Assembly (NCBI GenBank): GCA_020746875.1
Contig: JAGTJL010000005.1
Location: 496,001 to 560,000, forward strand
DNA: 64,000 bases
Direction of reading: 5' to 3'
Source of the DNA: Rhexocercosporidium sp. MPI-PUGE-AT-0058
Lineage: Eukaryota > Ascomycota > Leotiomycetes > Helotiales
Under the pieces are notes generated by a model. That model was not told the origin of the DNA. It worked only from the letters and a program-made list of their open reading frames with translations, and made no database searches. A program made the translations under genes and the position numbers. Positions within the stretch are counted from its first letter, which is position 1, and each line of letters starts with the position of its first letter. Below are positions 47,480 through 58,899 of the stretch, in pieces.

Positions 47480-48506
47480 ATGGCGGCTGCGGATGTCGAA
47501 GCCCCTCCGACGGAGACCCCTGGATTGCCAGATTATCTCCTCGACCCAAATGCCACTTTGAATGACGACACCGCAAAGTGGAGGTATGGCCAAGCTCCTG
47601 ACTACTCCAACACACGGAAGGTCTATGAACAAAGTAAGTACCTTGAGCATTACCCAGAGACGAGTGATAAGGTATCATTTGAATCATGTCTCTAGACTCC
47701 AACTTACCAGACCAAAGCAAAAACCCAAAGCCACACCGCAGCCTCCCTCCCCAACCTCGTCGAGAACCTCGTCAAGAACTGGGAAGTGGAAGCAAGTTTC
47801 AAGCCCGACATCTCGGACTGGCGGACCATCGACCACCCCAACTACAGTTTCTCTATCAATGGTGGACCTGCCCAAAACGCAGAGCACATGCTGAAAGTAG
47901 GGACATACAACGCGATCATTACGCCCAACGAGTTCTACGATCCCGAGAAGTCGGATTTCGCGAGTAGTCACAAGACTTTCAAGAGGATGATGCCGACGTT
48001 TGCGTGGGAGGTGTTGGAAGTTTATAGTGGGCCGCCGGTTGTGGCTTTCAAGTGGAGGCATTGGGGGGTTATGAAGAATGACTATGTTGGATTCAATAAG
48101 TGAGTCTACGGTAGATCCATAGACAGTGACTACAGAGACGACCAAGACATTTTACTTACACCACAACAGCAAAGGAGAGAAAGTCACAGCCAAGGCCCAC
48201 GGCGGAGTAATCGACATCCAAGGCATCACAATCGCTAAAGTCGATGACAAAGTCCGCTTGCAGAGCGTAGAGACATGGTTTGATCCTATGGAAATGTTCC
48301 GGCAGATCGCACCGAAGGGAGATGTTACGAAGACTACTGTCACGCCAAAGCAAGGCGAAGATATAACGACGCTGTTACATGGTGACGAAGTTGTACCTAC
48401 GGAGGAAGTGCAGAATTCAGCGGGCTCGGTATCAATGGCAGCTGCACATGAGGAGACGAGTGGTGCGTCGGCTGGTGCTTGTCCGTTCATTGCGAGGCAG
48501 GAGTAA
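47480..48506 (+). CDS. Homologue of plant pathogen-related protein (SnoaL/NTF2-like fold)
   Basis: 290-residue protein of unknown biochemical function. Three exons: 47480-47633, 47718-48099 and 48170-48506, with introns of 84 and 70 bases. The first acceptor (AAAG at 47717) was chosen because it alone keeps phase and yields VYEQTKTHTAASLPNLVEN. Conserved family segments are KWRYGQAPDY, LPNLVENLVKNWEVEASFK, TYNAIITPNEFYDPEKSDF, FAWEVLEVYSGPPVVAFKWR, RHWG and VETWFDP. This set matches proteins called pathogen-related in grasses, a stress-linked cone-shaped NTF2/SnoaL-like family (recalled, not searched). The C-terminal 60 residues are polar and end in ACPFIARQE. No signal peptide is present. 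It converges with an alpha/beta hydrolase gene 194 bases away. Confidence 0.82.
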
Positions 48507-48700
48507 GGTGTGTGTGTCAATTGGATTCTAGGGCATGGTGGTAGGGTTGTGCGAACGGCTGTTTGATTGCAATTTATCAGTACTTTGGTGGTATTCTCTA
48601 TCTACATGGTTGGCAATGAATCAAGTTGTGCTCTTTGCGAATCCATTTCTACCAATACACCTTTCCCCTAAGAAATTAGTGAAACAACGACTGGAAAATT

Positions 48701-49997
48701 TCATCTCGACTCTCTCCAACCCTTTCTGACCCTATCATGTAATCTTCCTATGGGAGCAAAACAAGGATCAATGACCGTGTCATGGCCTGCGCCAGCCGTC
48801 TCACACACCTCTACCTCAATACCATCCCCGCAATTCTCCTTGTTGAAGCAGTCCTTGAAATACTTCATACCCTTTGCACCGATCATCGCGTCCTCCCCCT
48901 CCCCAAACACGATGTCAAGCCTCAATTTCTTCCCATCCTGCTTCGCTCTCTTCCCCCACTCAACCTTCAGGTCTAGAACAAATGTTGGGTAGACTTCGCA
49001 TCGATCCCAGTTGCTTCCTGGCACGCTTTTCAGGCAAAGTCTGGCCTCGTCGTTACCGCCTAAAGTATTCTCGGCGAAAAGGAATTTGCTCGAGATTCTC
49101 GTGAGTTCGTTATAGACGGCGAGGCTGCAGCCAAAGCTTTCCCTGGAGGACTTCTCCAGCCCTTCTCTTGAGGTCGTCTCCCGATCATTGTTTCTGAAGA
49201 TGTTCCCAAAGACGGTGGAGCTGGCCTGGAAAGTCGGGATTCCCGTGGTGACGATGCCGCCAATGATGCTATTCCAGCCGTTGATGAGAGGGTTGGGTAG
49301 TGCAGCCGCTAGTTTGAGAGACATGGCCCCGGAGATGGATTGATGGACCCAGGGCGAGAAGAGTGTGAGGACCGGGTTTGATGGGCAGAGCAGATCTGGG
49401 TAGTGAGAGATGAAATTCAGTGCGTATATTGTTCCAGCGCTTTGGGATGCTAATGCGATGTGTTGGATCTTCAAGTGGGTGAGCAGAGCAACGACTGCCT
49501 CGAGATAGATAGGGATTCTTTGAGAAACCGGAACAGGAGTAGATCCTCCGAAGCCTGGTCTGTGAAGCATGTGGTATTAGCATCTTATCAAGACAAAGCT
49601 AGACAATTGTATTGGGTGGGTACAAGGCAAGAAATTCCATGTCACATGTTCCCTCTCAACAGAGATGATAAGTGCAATGAATGCTGCGTCTTGCTTACTT
49701 GTCAATCATCAATATCCTAACGCCTTTCTGTGTAGCAAACCAGTCCTGCGTGACAGCCAAGTACCGCGTGCCAAACATCCCACCAATATACAGGATTGTT
49801 GGGGCATCCTCTCCGATGTCTGGCCCTGCAATCCCGTACGTGACCTTCAACACATCATGAGAATTTGTAGCGGGGAGGGTGAATAAGCGGTGGAATTTTC
49901 TTTGTGATATGAAAATTATGGCTTGCTCTTCAGCACTGATACTTGGTTCGCCGGTTGAGGAAAGATGAGGAGCGGCTGTTGGTAGTGGGGCATCCAT
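48701..49997 (-). CDS. Alpha/beta hydrolase
   Basis: 385-residue hydrolase of unknown substrate. Two exons: 49997-49699 and 49559-48701, with a 139-base intron and phases matching (DK|PGFGGS). The fold is visible in APTILYIGGMFGTRY, the GFGGSTP loop and the nucleophile elbow LASQSAGTIYAL with Ser140. The elbow reads S-x-S-x-G (138-142), so the usual first glycine of GxSxG is serine. The catalytic His is likely His359 in AGAGHDTVIDP. An acidic residue near FGEGEDAMIG (Asp or Glu) is the likely third member. No signal peptide or membrane segment is evident. It may be a non-peptidase serine hydrolase of the general abhydrolase_1 type. Confidence 0.8.
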
Positions 49998-50415
49998 GTT
50001 TGCGTCGTCGAAACAGGGAGGGAGACCACTCAGTGGAAGGGAGCTCGGTCTATAAATGAGAATTCAAGTGCGGATTGTAATTTGGCAAGGTGTCCCAAAG
50101 CCTGTCCCGTTTTGATAAAAAAGCTGCTCAAAAAGTGTTGTGTGGTGAACACGAGGTTCAAAGGGAGCCAATTGGAGAAGACGTACGAAATAACCAATCA
50201 CGACTACTTACGTAAGCGCGTAGTGCTGTTGCGCGATTGAGAGAGGCACCTGTCCTTAGTGGAAATGATTCACTGATATTCAGGACTCCTCTCTCTATAG
50301 ACGAAAATGTCGACTATCTATCCTCTTGATAAGGTCGGCTTTTATCCCTTTGCTTTTCATCCTACCACCCAACGCCTAAACGCCTTGCCATGCAATCTCT
50401 AGTAATTAAATGTGA
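49998..50415. other. Intergenic: promoter of the hydrolase and NSA2 3' flank
   Basis: 418 bases between two minus-strand genes. No gene or repeat was seen. Confidence 0.5.
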
Positions 50416-51792
50416 TCAAACAAGGAGGACACTAAACAGGTTAGCTGCTTGATCGTGGAATTCAAAGTAACAAACTTACGCGTTCACACACCCATCATTC
50501 TCGCAGTTGTTACTATTGATTTATGTCAGTTCCAATTCTCCAACAGTGTGGATCGCAAGACGGCTTCTAGGACAAGCTTTTAATCTGTCCCGGGTTTTCT
50601 CGCGTCTCTTGAGCACTACTGAGCAGTACACGGACAGAGGAATACCGGGGGAGGAAGATCATATGGTCCCTACAATGACTTACGTGATTTGTGCCCATTT
50701 ACCCCAAACTACCTTTCCTCCAGCTGTGACCATGCCCAACTCGCTGACGTTGACTTCGATGATCGTCCCTTTGGTCAAGACACCGAGCTGAGTGTACATG
50801 GGGTTTTGGGGGTTCTTCTTGACCTGGGGAGCATGAGCATGTGCCTTAACTATCATGTCGCTTGAGGTAGACTTACTGAAATGATTGGTAGTTGAACAGT
50901 GACACCCAATTCTGGGTGTGTGACGTTGCATTTCTTGTAGCGAAGACCCATAGGTCTGATGAATCGTTCGTACTTCACTGGGCGTCTGGTAAAGTCTGGC
51001 AGATACTCAGCTCCATGTCAGGGGACGGGACGTAAGTGAGGGTACGTACCGGGTCCAACAAAAGTAGGCTTGGTAATCATTCTCTTCCATCCCTTCTTTG
51101 CAGTTTTTTTTCCGGTCTAGAGAGATGTATGTTAACTATAGTTCTGCTAGGATATTTCGACGAGCAACATCAAGGAACCCAACAGTAGGCCGTATAACTC
51201 TGAACGAGAACCGTATCAACCCAATAATAGCCCGTGCAGCAACCGTTTGTCCTTAATCTCGCTCCCCAAAATGACAACTCCAGGACCGTTTCCCCCTTTA
51301 ACGATGAAGAGACATTTTGTACATACCTTCACCACCTTGAACATTTCCTGCTCCGAAATCCCCTTAACCTTCGGCAAAGGCACACTGAAGCGCGCCGCCT
51401 TCTCAGACCGCTTGTTCTTGATAGCACTCGACAAGGCCTTTGCAGAAGTTGGATTCGAACGGTCGAGGAGGTACTGAGGAAGTGGCGTGCTGCTTGGCTC
51501 GTTCGGTGCAGAGGACTTGACATTTCGCTCTTCGTGCGCCTTGATTTGCTTCTTCATCTGGATCTTCTCATGATGTCTCTTCTTCTGGTATAGCTTGGCC
51601 CTCAGTCCAGTCAATTTCTGCGCATCCTCTGAAGCTTTGTGGCCCTCTCGTGCTGCCTTTTTCCGGGTTCGCTCTTCATGATCGAGTCTTCTGCCGTGCA
51701 GCTTTCGCCACCTGTCCATGTACCTGCACACAATGGATTAGCACACACTCTTTCGATACAGCAGACTAGAGTACATACTCATTTTGAGGCAT
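50416..51792 (-). CDS. NSA2: Ribosome biogenesis protein NSA2 (60S assembly)
   Basis: 261-residue nucleolar protein needed for 27S pre-rRNA processing and 60S assembly. Seven exons: 51792-51779 (14 nt), 51723-51327, 51116-51050, 50995-50877, 50823-50684, 50512-50480 (33 nt) and 50431-50416 (16 nt). The total is exactly 262 codons, the same length as yeast Nsa2. Highly conserved segments are [100 protein letters not shown] and [16 protein letters not shown], ending CVNAVLLV. The last exon codes only for part of Ala plus VLLV and stop. It is head to head with bL21m. Confidence 0.97.
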
Positions 51793-52003
51793 GATGGGTA
51801 ATCTGTTTGAGGAATATCTGATGTGGGGGGTGTCCAAAAACTTGAGGCTGGCTGCGATATCCGATAAGAATTTTTGGATTGGCACTAGCAGGCTTTTGAA
51901 CTAGTGGTCTTTCTGACTAATCACAAAATTGTGAGAGATGGACAATCTATGTCTGAAGCCCCAGCAGGACATTGGGAGGGCAGCCAGTATACCCAACCTC
52001 AAG
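51793..52003. promoter_or_regulatory. NSA2/bL21m bidirectional promoter
   Basis: 211 bases between the NSA2 start and the chosen bL21m start. It contains a GATAAG near 51861 and an inverted CCAAT (ATTGG) near 51877. Joint control of a cytosolic and a mitochondrial ribosome gene is inferred from layout only. Confidence 0.4.
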
Positions 52004-52657
52004 ATGCTCAGCAGAACAATCAGACGGTCCCTTCTGGACACAAGGATACCGTTCTCCGCACTTCCTCCAACCTTCCTCCTCCCTAATCGCGCTCGATACT
52101 TCAATTCTACAACCCAACATGTAGAATCACCCACAGCATCATTCGATTCCTCCCAGTTACCGACGGCAGCTTCCCCATCCTCTACTACAGTTCCTCCACG
52201 AGTTCTGACGAAGAGATCTGTCCCCCTGCCGCCAGCACCGATTTCAACTCCCATTGCTCTCTCCGAATCGGTTAAGGAGCTCCTCCCCCTACTTGCAACA
52301 CAACCTGCTCACTACGTGAGCGCACATATTCACGGGAAGCCATACCTCGTCACAGTTGGAGATACAGTACGGTTACCATTTCACATGCCAGGCGTTATTC
52401 CTGGGGACGTTCTGCGGTTGAACAGAGCATCGAGTCTTGGATCTCGGGATTACACACTCAAGGGTACACCATACGTGGATGAGAGGATATTCGAGTGTAG
52501 AGCGCGAGTTATGGGTGTAGAGGCAGAGCCGATGAGGATCAAGGAGAAGACCAAACGGAGGAATAGGAAGATCAAGACTGTCAAGAGCAAACTCAAGTTC
52601 ACAATTCTACGGATTTCGGAGCTGAAACTTAAGACTCTGGAGGAGATTGAACAATGA
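52004..52657 (+). CDS. MRPL49: Mitochondrial ribosomal protein bL21m
   Basis: 217-residue large-subunit protein of the mitochondrial ribosome, one exon. The start at 52004 gives MLSRTIRRSLLDTRIPFSAL, an Arg-rich amphipathic mitochondrial presequence; the in-frame ATG at 51938 would add 22 residues and is less likely. A Ser/Pro/Thr-rich linker follows to about residue 85. The L21 domain lies in the second half: YVSAHIHGKPYLVTVGDTVR, LPFHMPGVIPGDVLRLNR, IFECRARVMGVEAEPMRIKE and the basic KTKRRNRKIKTVKSK, ending in KFTILRISELKLK. It is longer than bacterial L21 because of the presequence and linker, as usual for fungi. Confidence 0.88.
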   Translation: MLSRTIRRSLLDTRIPFSALPPTFLLPNRARYFNSTTQHVESPTASFDSSQLPTAASPSSTTVPPRVLTKRSVPLPPAPISTPIALSESVKELLPLLATQPAHYVSAHIHGKPYLVTVGDTVRLPFHMPGVIPGDVLRLNRASSLGSRDYTLKGTPYVDERIFECRARVMGVEAEPMRIKEKTKRRNRKIKTVKSKLKFTILRISELKLKTLEEIEQ

Positions 52658-53296
52658 TTGGGAGACAGGAAATGTACTTCTGCGAACGGCAGCGAGGGAG
52701 TCAAAGAATGATTTCCATGAGGCTGGACTCATCCACGGGACCATTTGCTTGGCTACAAGCAATGTATATTATGTATCATCTTGGAAAGGAATGGGACTAT
52801 TGAATGTCACAGACCGGGCATTTTCAGCCACATTGGTTCCCAGTGGACTGGGTTCAACCCCTGCGAAGATCTGTCTTTGTGGCTGCGGCTAACTAAAATC
52901 CTAAGGTAATTCCATTTGGAGGAGTCTCCTTTCGCTCTGTGTCTCGTGAGTCTGCTGTTTTTGCTGGATTTTACGCGTCTTGGTTAGCTTTCAAACCTGC
53001 CAAGTGTTCAGCCTCAAGCCTCATGGTTCAGCACGTCCGAAATGTTGTATATGGGCGTTTTCGCTGCCGAAATTATTGCAATTCTGATTCGGTCATCCCA
53101 CTCGTCGATTTCTGTAATGGCCATAAAAGCGTTCGTGGCTAAGCCCAAAAAAAGGAATTGTCTTAGAAACCGTCTTGGTACTTTGTTACAACCCGTCCAA
53201 TGCTGGCTATGACTACCTCGCCTGTCCCTCATGATTTGTTGATCGCTGCAAGTTCGTCTATAGTTACAACTTCGACGCCAACGTGCAGTTGTCAAC
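52658..53296. other. Intergenic, no gene seen
   Basis: 639 bases between bL21m and the DUF3433 gene. A GGTTCAACCCC string near 52852 resembles a tRNA B box but no A box or cloverleaf lies upstream. Confidence 0.5.
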
Positions 53297-56037
53297 ATGC
53301 CAACTCATCCTCATGATACTGGTATGTCGTTATCTTGAGTAATTGGCTCTATAATATTGATTTTCACAGGTCGAACTTTCTACAAACCTTTCGCAACTCG
53401 AGCACCGGTTTTGATTTTTTTGTTACTATGCACTCTTGGTCTTATAGCTCTATCAGAACTTGCGGTTCGGCGATTGCCTGCTCATGATGGCGTCGGGAGG
53501 TTGGGAAAGGTTGCAGACCAGCTGAACCAGACACTGAACATAAATATTGGAAAAGATGTTGGACGACGGCAGTGGGGTGAGTTTTCTCGACCTTTTACTC
53601 TGGAAACCGTTGCGCAAACAGAGATTTCTAGTCTAGTTAATACAGACTCTAATGGTCAACAGCAACACTCGATTCCTCAGATATCGTGTTGGACGCTTTG
53701 CCGTCTGCAACTCCAACAGACCCAGTCGTCGATACAACGCCTACAGACCCTTCAGCACCTCCAACACCAACAGTCACTGATGGACACCTCGGGCTTGGGG
53801 ACGGCACTTTTCCCACGCCACCGCCAGACCCAGTTGTAGATCCCGTTGCAGATCCTGGAGTAACTCCAACACCTGGGCCTGTGGTTGACGGCGGGGATTC
53901 TAACTCTCCCGCACCTGTGACTGCACCATTTCCCACCATCGTTGTTGGTACTCCTGCCGGAGGTAACTTGGATCTAGGAACCGCAAAACCAACTCCTGCA
54001 GCAGATCCTACTCCACCTCCGGTTCTTGTTGTTGCGAACGGCCAAACTTCGACCTTTACTCCGGCACCTACACCAGCAGCTACCGATGTCGCATCTAATC
54101 CAGTCGTAGCGGTTGTGGACGGAGTCACGTCGACTTTGTCAGCTGGTCAAGCTGCTACAGATACTAATGGCGATTCCCTGCCCGTACTCACGGAAATTGA
54201 TGGGCAGAAGTTCACGGTAGTTGGTGTGATTACCCCAACTGCGGCCGGGACTTCTAAGGGCAGGCATGTTAACCTCATAGAAACATTGTCATGTTCAGTT
54301 GCTGACCGCGATTTCAGTTTTAGACCCTCGAGTACTGCCACTGCAGTCATCCCAGTGTCAACTTTCGTGAACGGAACCGGCACCTATCTTAAGTGGTCAA
54401 ACGGTGGAATAACATTCGCACCTCGAATCACCCTCATCCAATACGTCTTTGTAGCATTCGTGCCCCTCATATTGACCGTTGTATTCACCATTCCCTGGCG
54501 TATCCTAGACAGCACAATTCGGGAGCTGGAGCCATTTTACCAACTCGCTCGACCAGGCGGTGCTCTTGCCGAACACTCATTGTGCCTCAGCTACGGTGCT
54601 TCATTTCTCATTACTACACCTTTCAAGTCGATATCAAAAGGCCATTTTATTGTCTGCTGGAGCTCACTCATCTCCATTGCTGTCTTGCTCCTCGCTCCCC
54701 TCGTATCAGAGGCTTTCTTCGTCAGCTTGAGTGGGACATGTGGTCCCAACCTCCCTAGCAACTTATGCTACGGGACCTGGGGTGTTTATCCCAGTCTCGT
54801 GAGAGCAATACAGGGAATCCTCTCCTTTGTTGCCATTCTACTAATCCTCCTCCTTGCCTTCAATTTCAATCGCAGTTCCGGCGTGTTCTCGGAACCTCTT
54901 AGTATCGTCGGTCTCGCTTCTCTACTCTACAAATCTCCTGTCTTGAAAGACTTCCGGGAGATTGACTCGCTTGTCAAGAATAAGGAGTTGAAGAACATTC
55001 TATCCGGCAATCGATACGCACTTTCTGAGTTCACGGGCCCCGACCAAAGACCCTGTTATGGACTCGTCAATGTTAACACAGATACCGAGACAGGCTTCGC
55101 TGCTAAAGCTACAAGATCAGTTAACAAAGGACGATATAAATTAGTGGTTGGTTCGAAAAGCAATATAGAATCCAGCACTGAGGAAGCTAGTACATACTCT
55201 TCGCGTTCAAGGGGTGCGAAGGTCTGGTGGGTCATTAAGGAGAAGCTGTACTACGTCGCAGCGTTCATCCTGCTCGGGGGCTTACTGGGACTCATATCCT
55301 ATTACCACTGGACGAGTGCCGATACTGGATTTGAGCGGTTCATGGACTCACAAGGCTTTGGAGTGAGGTTCATGATGACCGGATTGGGTGTTGCAGTCAA
55401 GTTATTCTGGAGCGGTATTGACCAAGGCAAGTCCCAACATACGACGACCCAAAATTGTGTTATCTAACAGAACTCAGATCTCAGAAAATTGGCACCATAC
55501 TCCCGTCTCCTCCACGGCTCTTCTCACCCTAACGACTCAGTCCTCGTACCAATCTGGACCTCCCCATTCGCAGCCATCGTGCCCTCTCTCCGACGCGGGC
55601 ACTATTTCGTCGCTCTAATCTGCTTCGTGTCCCTCCTCTCGGAATTCCTCCCCATCTGCCTAGCCAACATCTCCTTCTCGCCAGCAATAACGAAAAAGAC
55701 GTACGAAGTGTGCAATTTCATCAGTATGGGCGTATTGATTCTCATGGTTGGCTGCATCTTGTTTCTGATCGGGCGACCAACGAGAGGTAGGCCTTTGCCT
55801 AGGAGTCCTGCTACTGTGGCTAGTGTGGGTGTGTATCTAGCGGGTAGGGAGAGTGAATGGGTTGGCGAGGGACATGGTGGGTTGATGGATGGTTTGGATG
55901 GGGCTTCGCTTATGGAGAGGACGGAGAGGGATGGTTTTGTGAGGGAGAAGGGTGCGTTGTATGCTATGGGTGTGGTTGATGGAGATGGCTTGCGGATTGA
56001 CGATGATCGCAGGATTACTCGTCTTTGGGCTGATTAG
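53297..56037 (+). CDS. DUF3433-family multi-pass membrane protein
   Basis: 851-residue fungal membrane protein of unknown function. Four exons: 53297-53321, 53370-53576, 53663-55426 and 55478-56037. The first residues lead straight into a membrane segment (APVLIFLLLCTLGLIALSEL). A Pro/Thr/Asp-rich, probably outward-facing stretch of about 250 residues follows, with related units such as VVANGQTSTFT and VVDGVTSTL. Two DUF3433-like modules come next. Each has a membrane helix, then a W-x11-P motif (WRILDSTIRELEP and WSGIDQDLRKLAP), then a conserved cluster and more membrane helices (YVAAFILLGGLLGLISYYHW among them). The last intron starts with GC instead of GT; this choice alone keeps the second W-x11-P spacing. 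The C-terminal tail is polar. It converges with the permease gene, 311 bases away. Confidence 0.88.
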
Positions 56038-56348
56038 ACGTGCTGTCAAAGTGGTGACCTGGGAGGACCACAGATGCATTCGCTGGGGTATTTTTCTGCA
56101 AGGATACTACTTGGGTGTTTTGTGAGATGTTGCTTTGCATATCTCTTCAAGCGATACACCTTGCAAGATATCGTTGAAGGAACCTGTTGTACATACTATT
56201 TAATTTGTCTATAACCCATGAGCGTCGTGATACAAATACACATCGCAATGCAAGCACACCGACTCCTCGCTCGAGAACAAACACAGTCATGACTAACTAG
56301 CAACCCCCAAGCTTGCTAAAACTATGCGAAAGACAAGAACACAAACGC

Positions 56349-58356
56349 TCAAAAGAAGTTCCCCAGAGTAACCCTATAATACTTCCGATACTTCGTCTCC
56401 CTTACACCACCCTTCCTCCTCATCTCCTCGGCCAAAAACTCCGCCTCATCATCATCAATCTTCGCCTTCCCACCAAAAAGATCCGCATCACCAGCTTTAA
56501 CCCTCTCGGTCTTCATAATAACCTTATACCCGAAGATCATACCGAGATAGATCGGGATGGGGATATAACTAACGATGAAGTTCCGCCAGTCGAACGTCTC
56601 GCCCGTGACAGGGTTATGCACGAAGGTCGGCCAGCCATTGAAGAATGTTATCACGCACGCAAAGATCAGAGCTGCATAGGAACCTTTGACGCCGAAGGGA
56701 GAGACGTAAGCAAGGGCTGTGTCTTCTATATTCTGTGCTTTGCGGGCGCGTACGAAGCAGATGTGGGACACGAGGATGGAGATCCAGGTTAGGATTCCGA
56801 AGATGGTGACGAGTGTCACGAAGTAGGAGAATGTTTTGAAGGTTCCAACGTCGGTGCTCATGAATGCTATGGTGCAGCAGGCGCTTGACAAAGCGAGAGC
56901 GTAGACGGGCACGCCTTTGTCGTTGGTGCGGCCGAAGATCCGAGGGGCATTGCCTTCAATGGCAAGCGAGTAGAGAGAACGTGTCGCGATGTAGAGATCG
57001 GAATTAGCGGCTGAGAAAGTAAAGATAAGGAGACAGACGTTGATTGCATCTGGTAGACCATTTACGCCTGCGATCAAAGCTGCAACAACAAATGGACTGG
57101 CTTCGGCGGAGACGGTTTCGTCACTTGCTGTGTTGGCTGACAGGAGTTGTGGGCTGTTGTAGGGGACCGTCATACCGAGGAGGAGAATAAGAACGATATA
57201 GAAGAAGACGATTCGGAAGAAGGTCAGTTTAACGGCTCGTGGGATGGCTCGTCGAGGATTTTGGGCTTCTCCAACCGTTACTCCGACGAGTTCTGCACCG
57301 AGATACGAAAATACGGCTGAAGTCATAACATTCCAGAAACCTAAGAATCTGCCACCACCCCCGGCTATGAATGATCAGCAGTCTGTCCCTGGTTGGAAAG
57401 AAGTATTCGCGGGAGACATACATGCTTTATACGCAGCAAAAGCTCCAGGGTCTTGCCAGTAATGGAAACCTGTCGGTCGAGTATTTGCCCCTGCTCCTCC
57501 TGTGGCAAGGACAATAGTAAAGATGATAAGTCCGAGCATAACTAGAACTTTGGCACTGCTGAGCCAGAATTCGAATTCTCCGAATAACCCAACTCCAAAA
57601 TAATTGATTGCAATAATTGATGCAAGGATAATAGCAACATAAATCGCTCCGTTAGCTCCTGGACCATCATATCCTGCTTTGTTAAACCAATATCTGATGA
57701 CGAGAACGGAGGCTATGATATTGTTCGGAGTAGTGATGATATATTTGAACCAATAGTTCCAACCTGAGGGTGTCAATCGTGTTTATAAGACATAAAAGCT
57801 CTGAATACTTACCGAGAGCAAATCCAAGAGCCGGATCAACAAATCTATGTGCAAAACCTGTGAATCCTGACGGCAAAGGAAGCCAAGCAGCCATTTCTCC
57901 CTGTTATGTGGTCAGGTCAGAAAACCAAAAAAGCGCAGGATTCCAAGCTAAAATACCATTGCACTCATAACTGCGAAGCACAACATTCCAACCAGCGCAT
58001 ATCCAATCAACATAGATCCTGGCCCGGAATTGGCAAGAGAAGGACCGCTGTTTGAATTAGATCACTATAGCGCAAAAGCTCATGGAGACTCACGTATTGA
58101 TGAGTAGTCCTGTCCCCAGCGCACCACCCAGTGCTATCATAGCAATTTGTCTAGTCTTCAAATCTCTGCGCAGTCGTGATCTTGGATCCTCCTCGTAAAC
58201 ATTCGTGGTTTGATGGAAAGCCAGTTTCTCGGACCCATCATCCGACGCATGTCCTCCATAAGTGTTGATTTCCATCCCATTGTATGCATGTGTCTCCATG
58301 CCCTGGTAGTGAGCCATTTCCATCCCATCGTCGTAGCCGTTGTTTGGCTGTACCAT
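56349..58356 (-). CDS. Amino-acid permease (yeast AAT/APC family)
   Basis: 599-residue plasma-membrane transporter importing amino acids with protons. Five exons: 58356-58094, 58047-57957, 57900-57813, 57763-57422 and 57364-56349; all introns are GT-AG and short. The N-terminal tail is acidic with several MEM/YGG steps. The family signature lies in TRQIAMIALGGALGTGLLIN (helix 1), then GEMAAWLPLPSGFTGFAHRF, WNYWFKYIITTPNNI, SYLGAELVGVTVGEAQNP and SLYSLAIEGNAPRIFGRTN. About twelve membrane helices are expected, and the C-terminus is cytosolic (KYRKYYRVTLGNFF). The substrate cannot be told from sequence. A (GA)n run lies about 95 bases upstream of the start codon, probably in the leader or promoter. 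Confidence 0.93.
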
Positions 58357-58449
58357 CGTAAGATAGCAGTTTGTTTCCCAATCAAAAAGTACAAATGGTT
58401 TGAGTCAATTACATGCGCGATCAGAAAGAGAGATGAAGGAGGCGGGGGG

Positions 58450-58476
58450 GGAGAGAGAGAGAGAGAGAGAGAGAGG
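58450..58476. repeat. (GA)n microsatellite
   Basis: About 13 GA units following a G run, upstream of the permease start codon. On the permease sense strand it reads as a (TC)n tract. Confidence 0.75.
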
Positions 58477-58899
58477 GCAAAAGAAGAGGGAAAGGCTTCA
58501 GCCTCACGAGGGAACCTCGGAATTTGTACAGCCCTCCCAGTCACAATCCCGCCCCGACAGATGGCCTTGCGCCTGTGGTCGGCTCAAGCAAATCAAACGA
58601 AGGTGAGGCTGACGAGCACGCCTGTGATTGCTCGGTGAGCGCTGAGACATCGATGCCAATATTCTCCACAGCCCACTATCCCATGAAAGTACAGCCCGCT
58701 AGGCCCTTTACATCGTCCTTGGCACACTTCTCATGACGCCAGCCACCACATCCAAGCGAAAAACAGACGTGTGACATCTTGACGCTTCCACTTGCGATCA
58801 GCTTCCATCTCGAAGGATTCGGGCTAACTAGAGAAAGATGTGACGACAACCAGTCCAAAACCGCGAAATGTGCCAGGCAGACTGACAGGCTCTTTCGCG

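Noticed and set aside
47634..47695. Alternative first exon end (to 47671) in the pathogen-related homologue
   Set aside because: It would leave a 24-base intron, shorter than fungal introns allow.
51216..51320. Apparent C-terminal extension of NSA2 exon 2
   Set aside because: A good donor at 51326 and an exactly conserved downstream exon show this is intron.
51451..51475. GGATTCGAACGG (reverse complement of a B-box-like string)
   Set aside because: It lies inside a conserved coding exon of NSA2 and no cloverleaf surrounds it.
52846..52866. GGTTCAACCCC string resembling a tRNA B box
   Set aside because: No A box and no acceptor or anticodon stems could be formed upstream.
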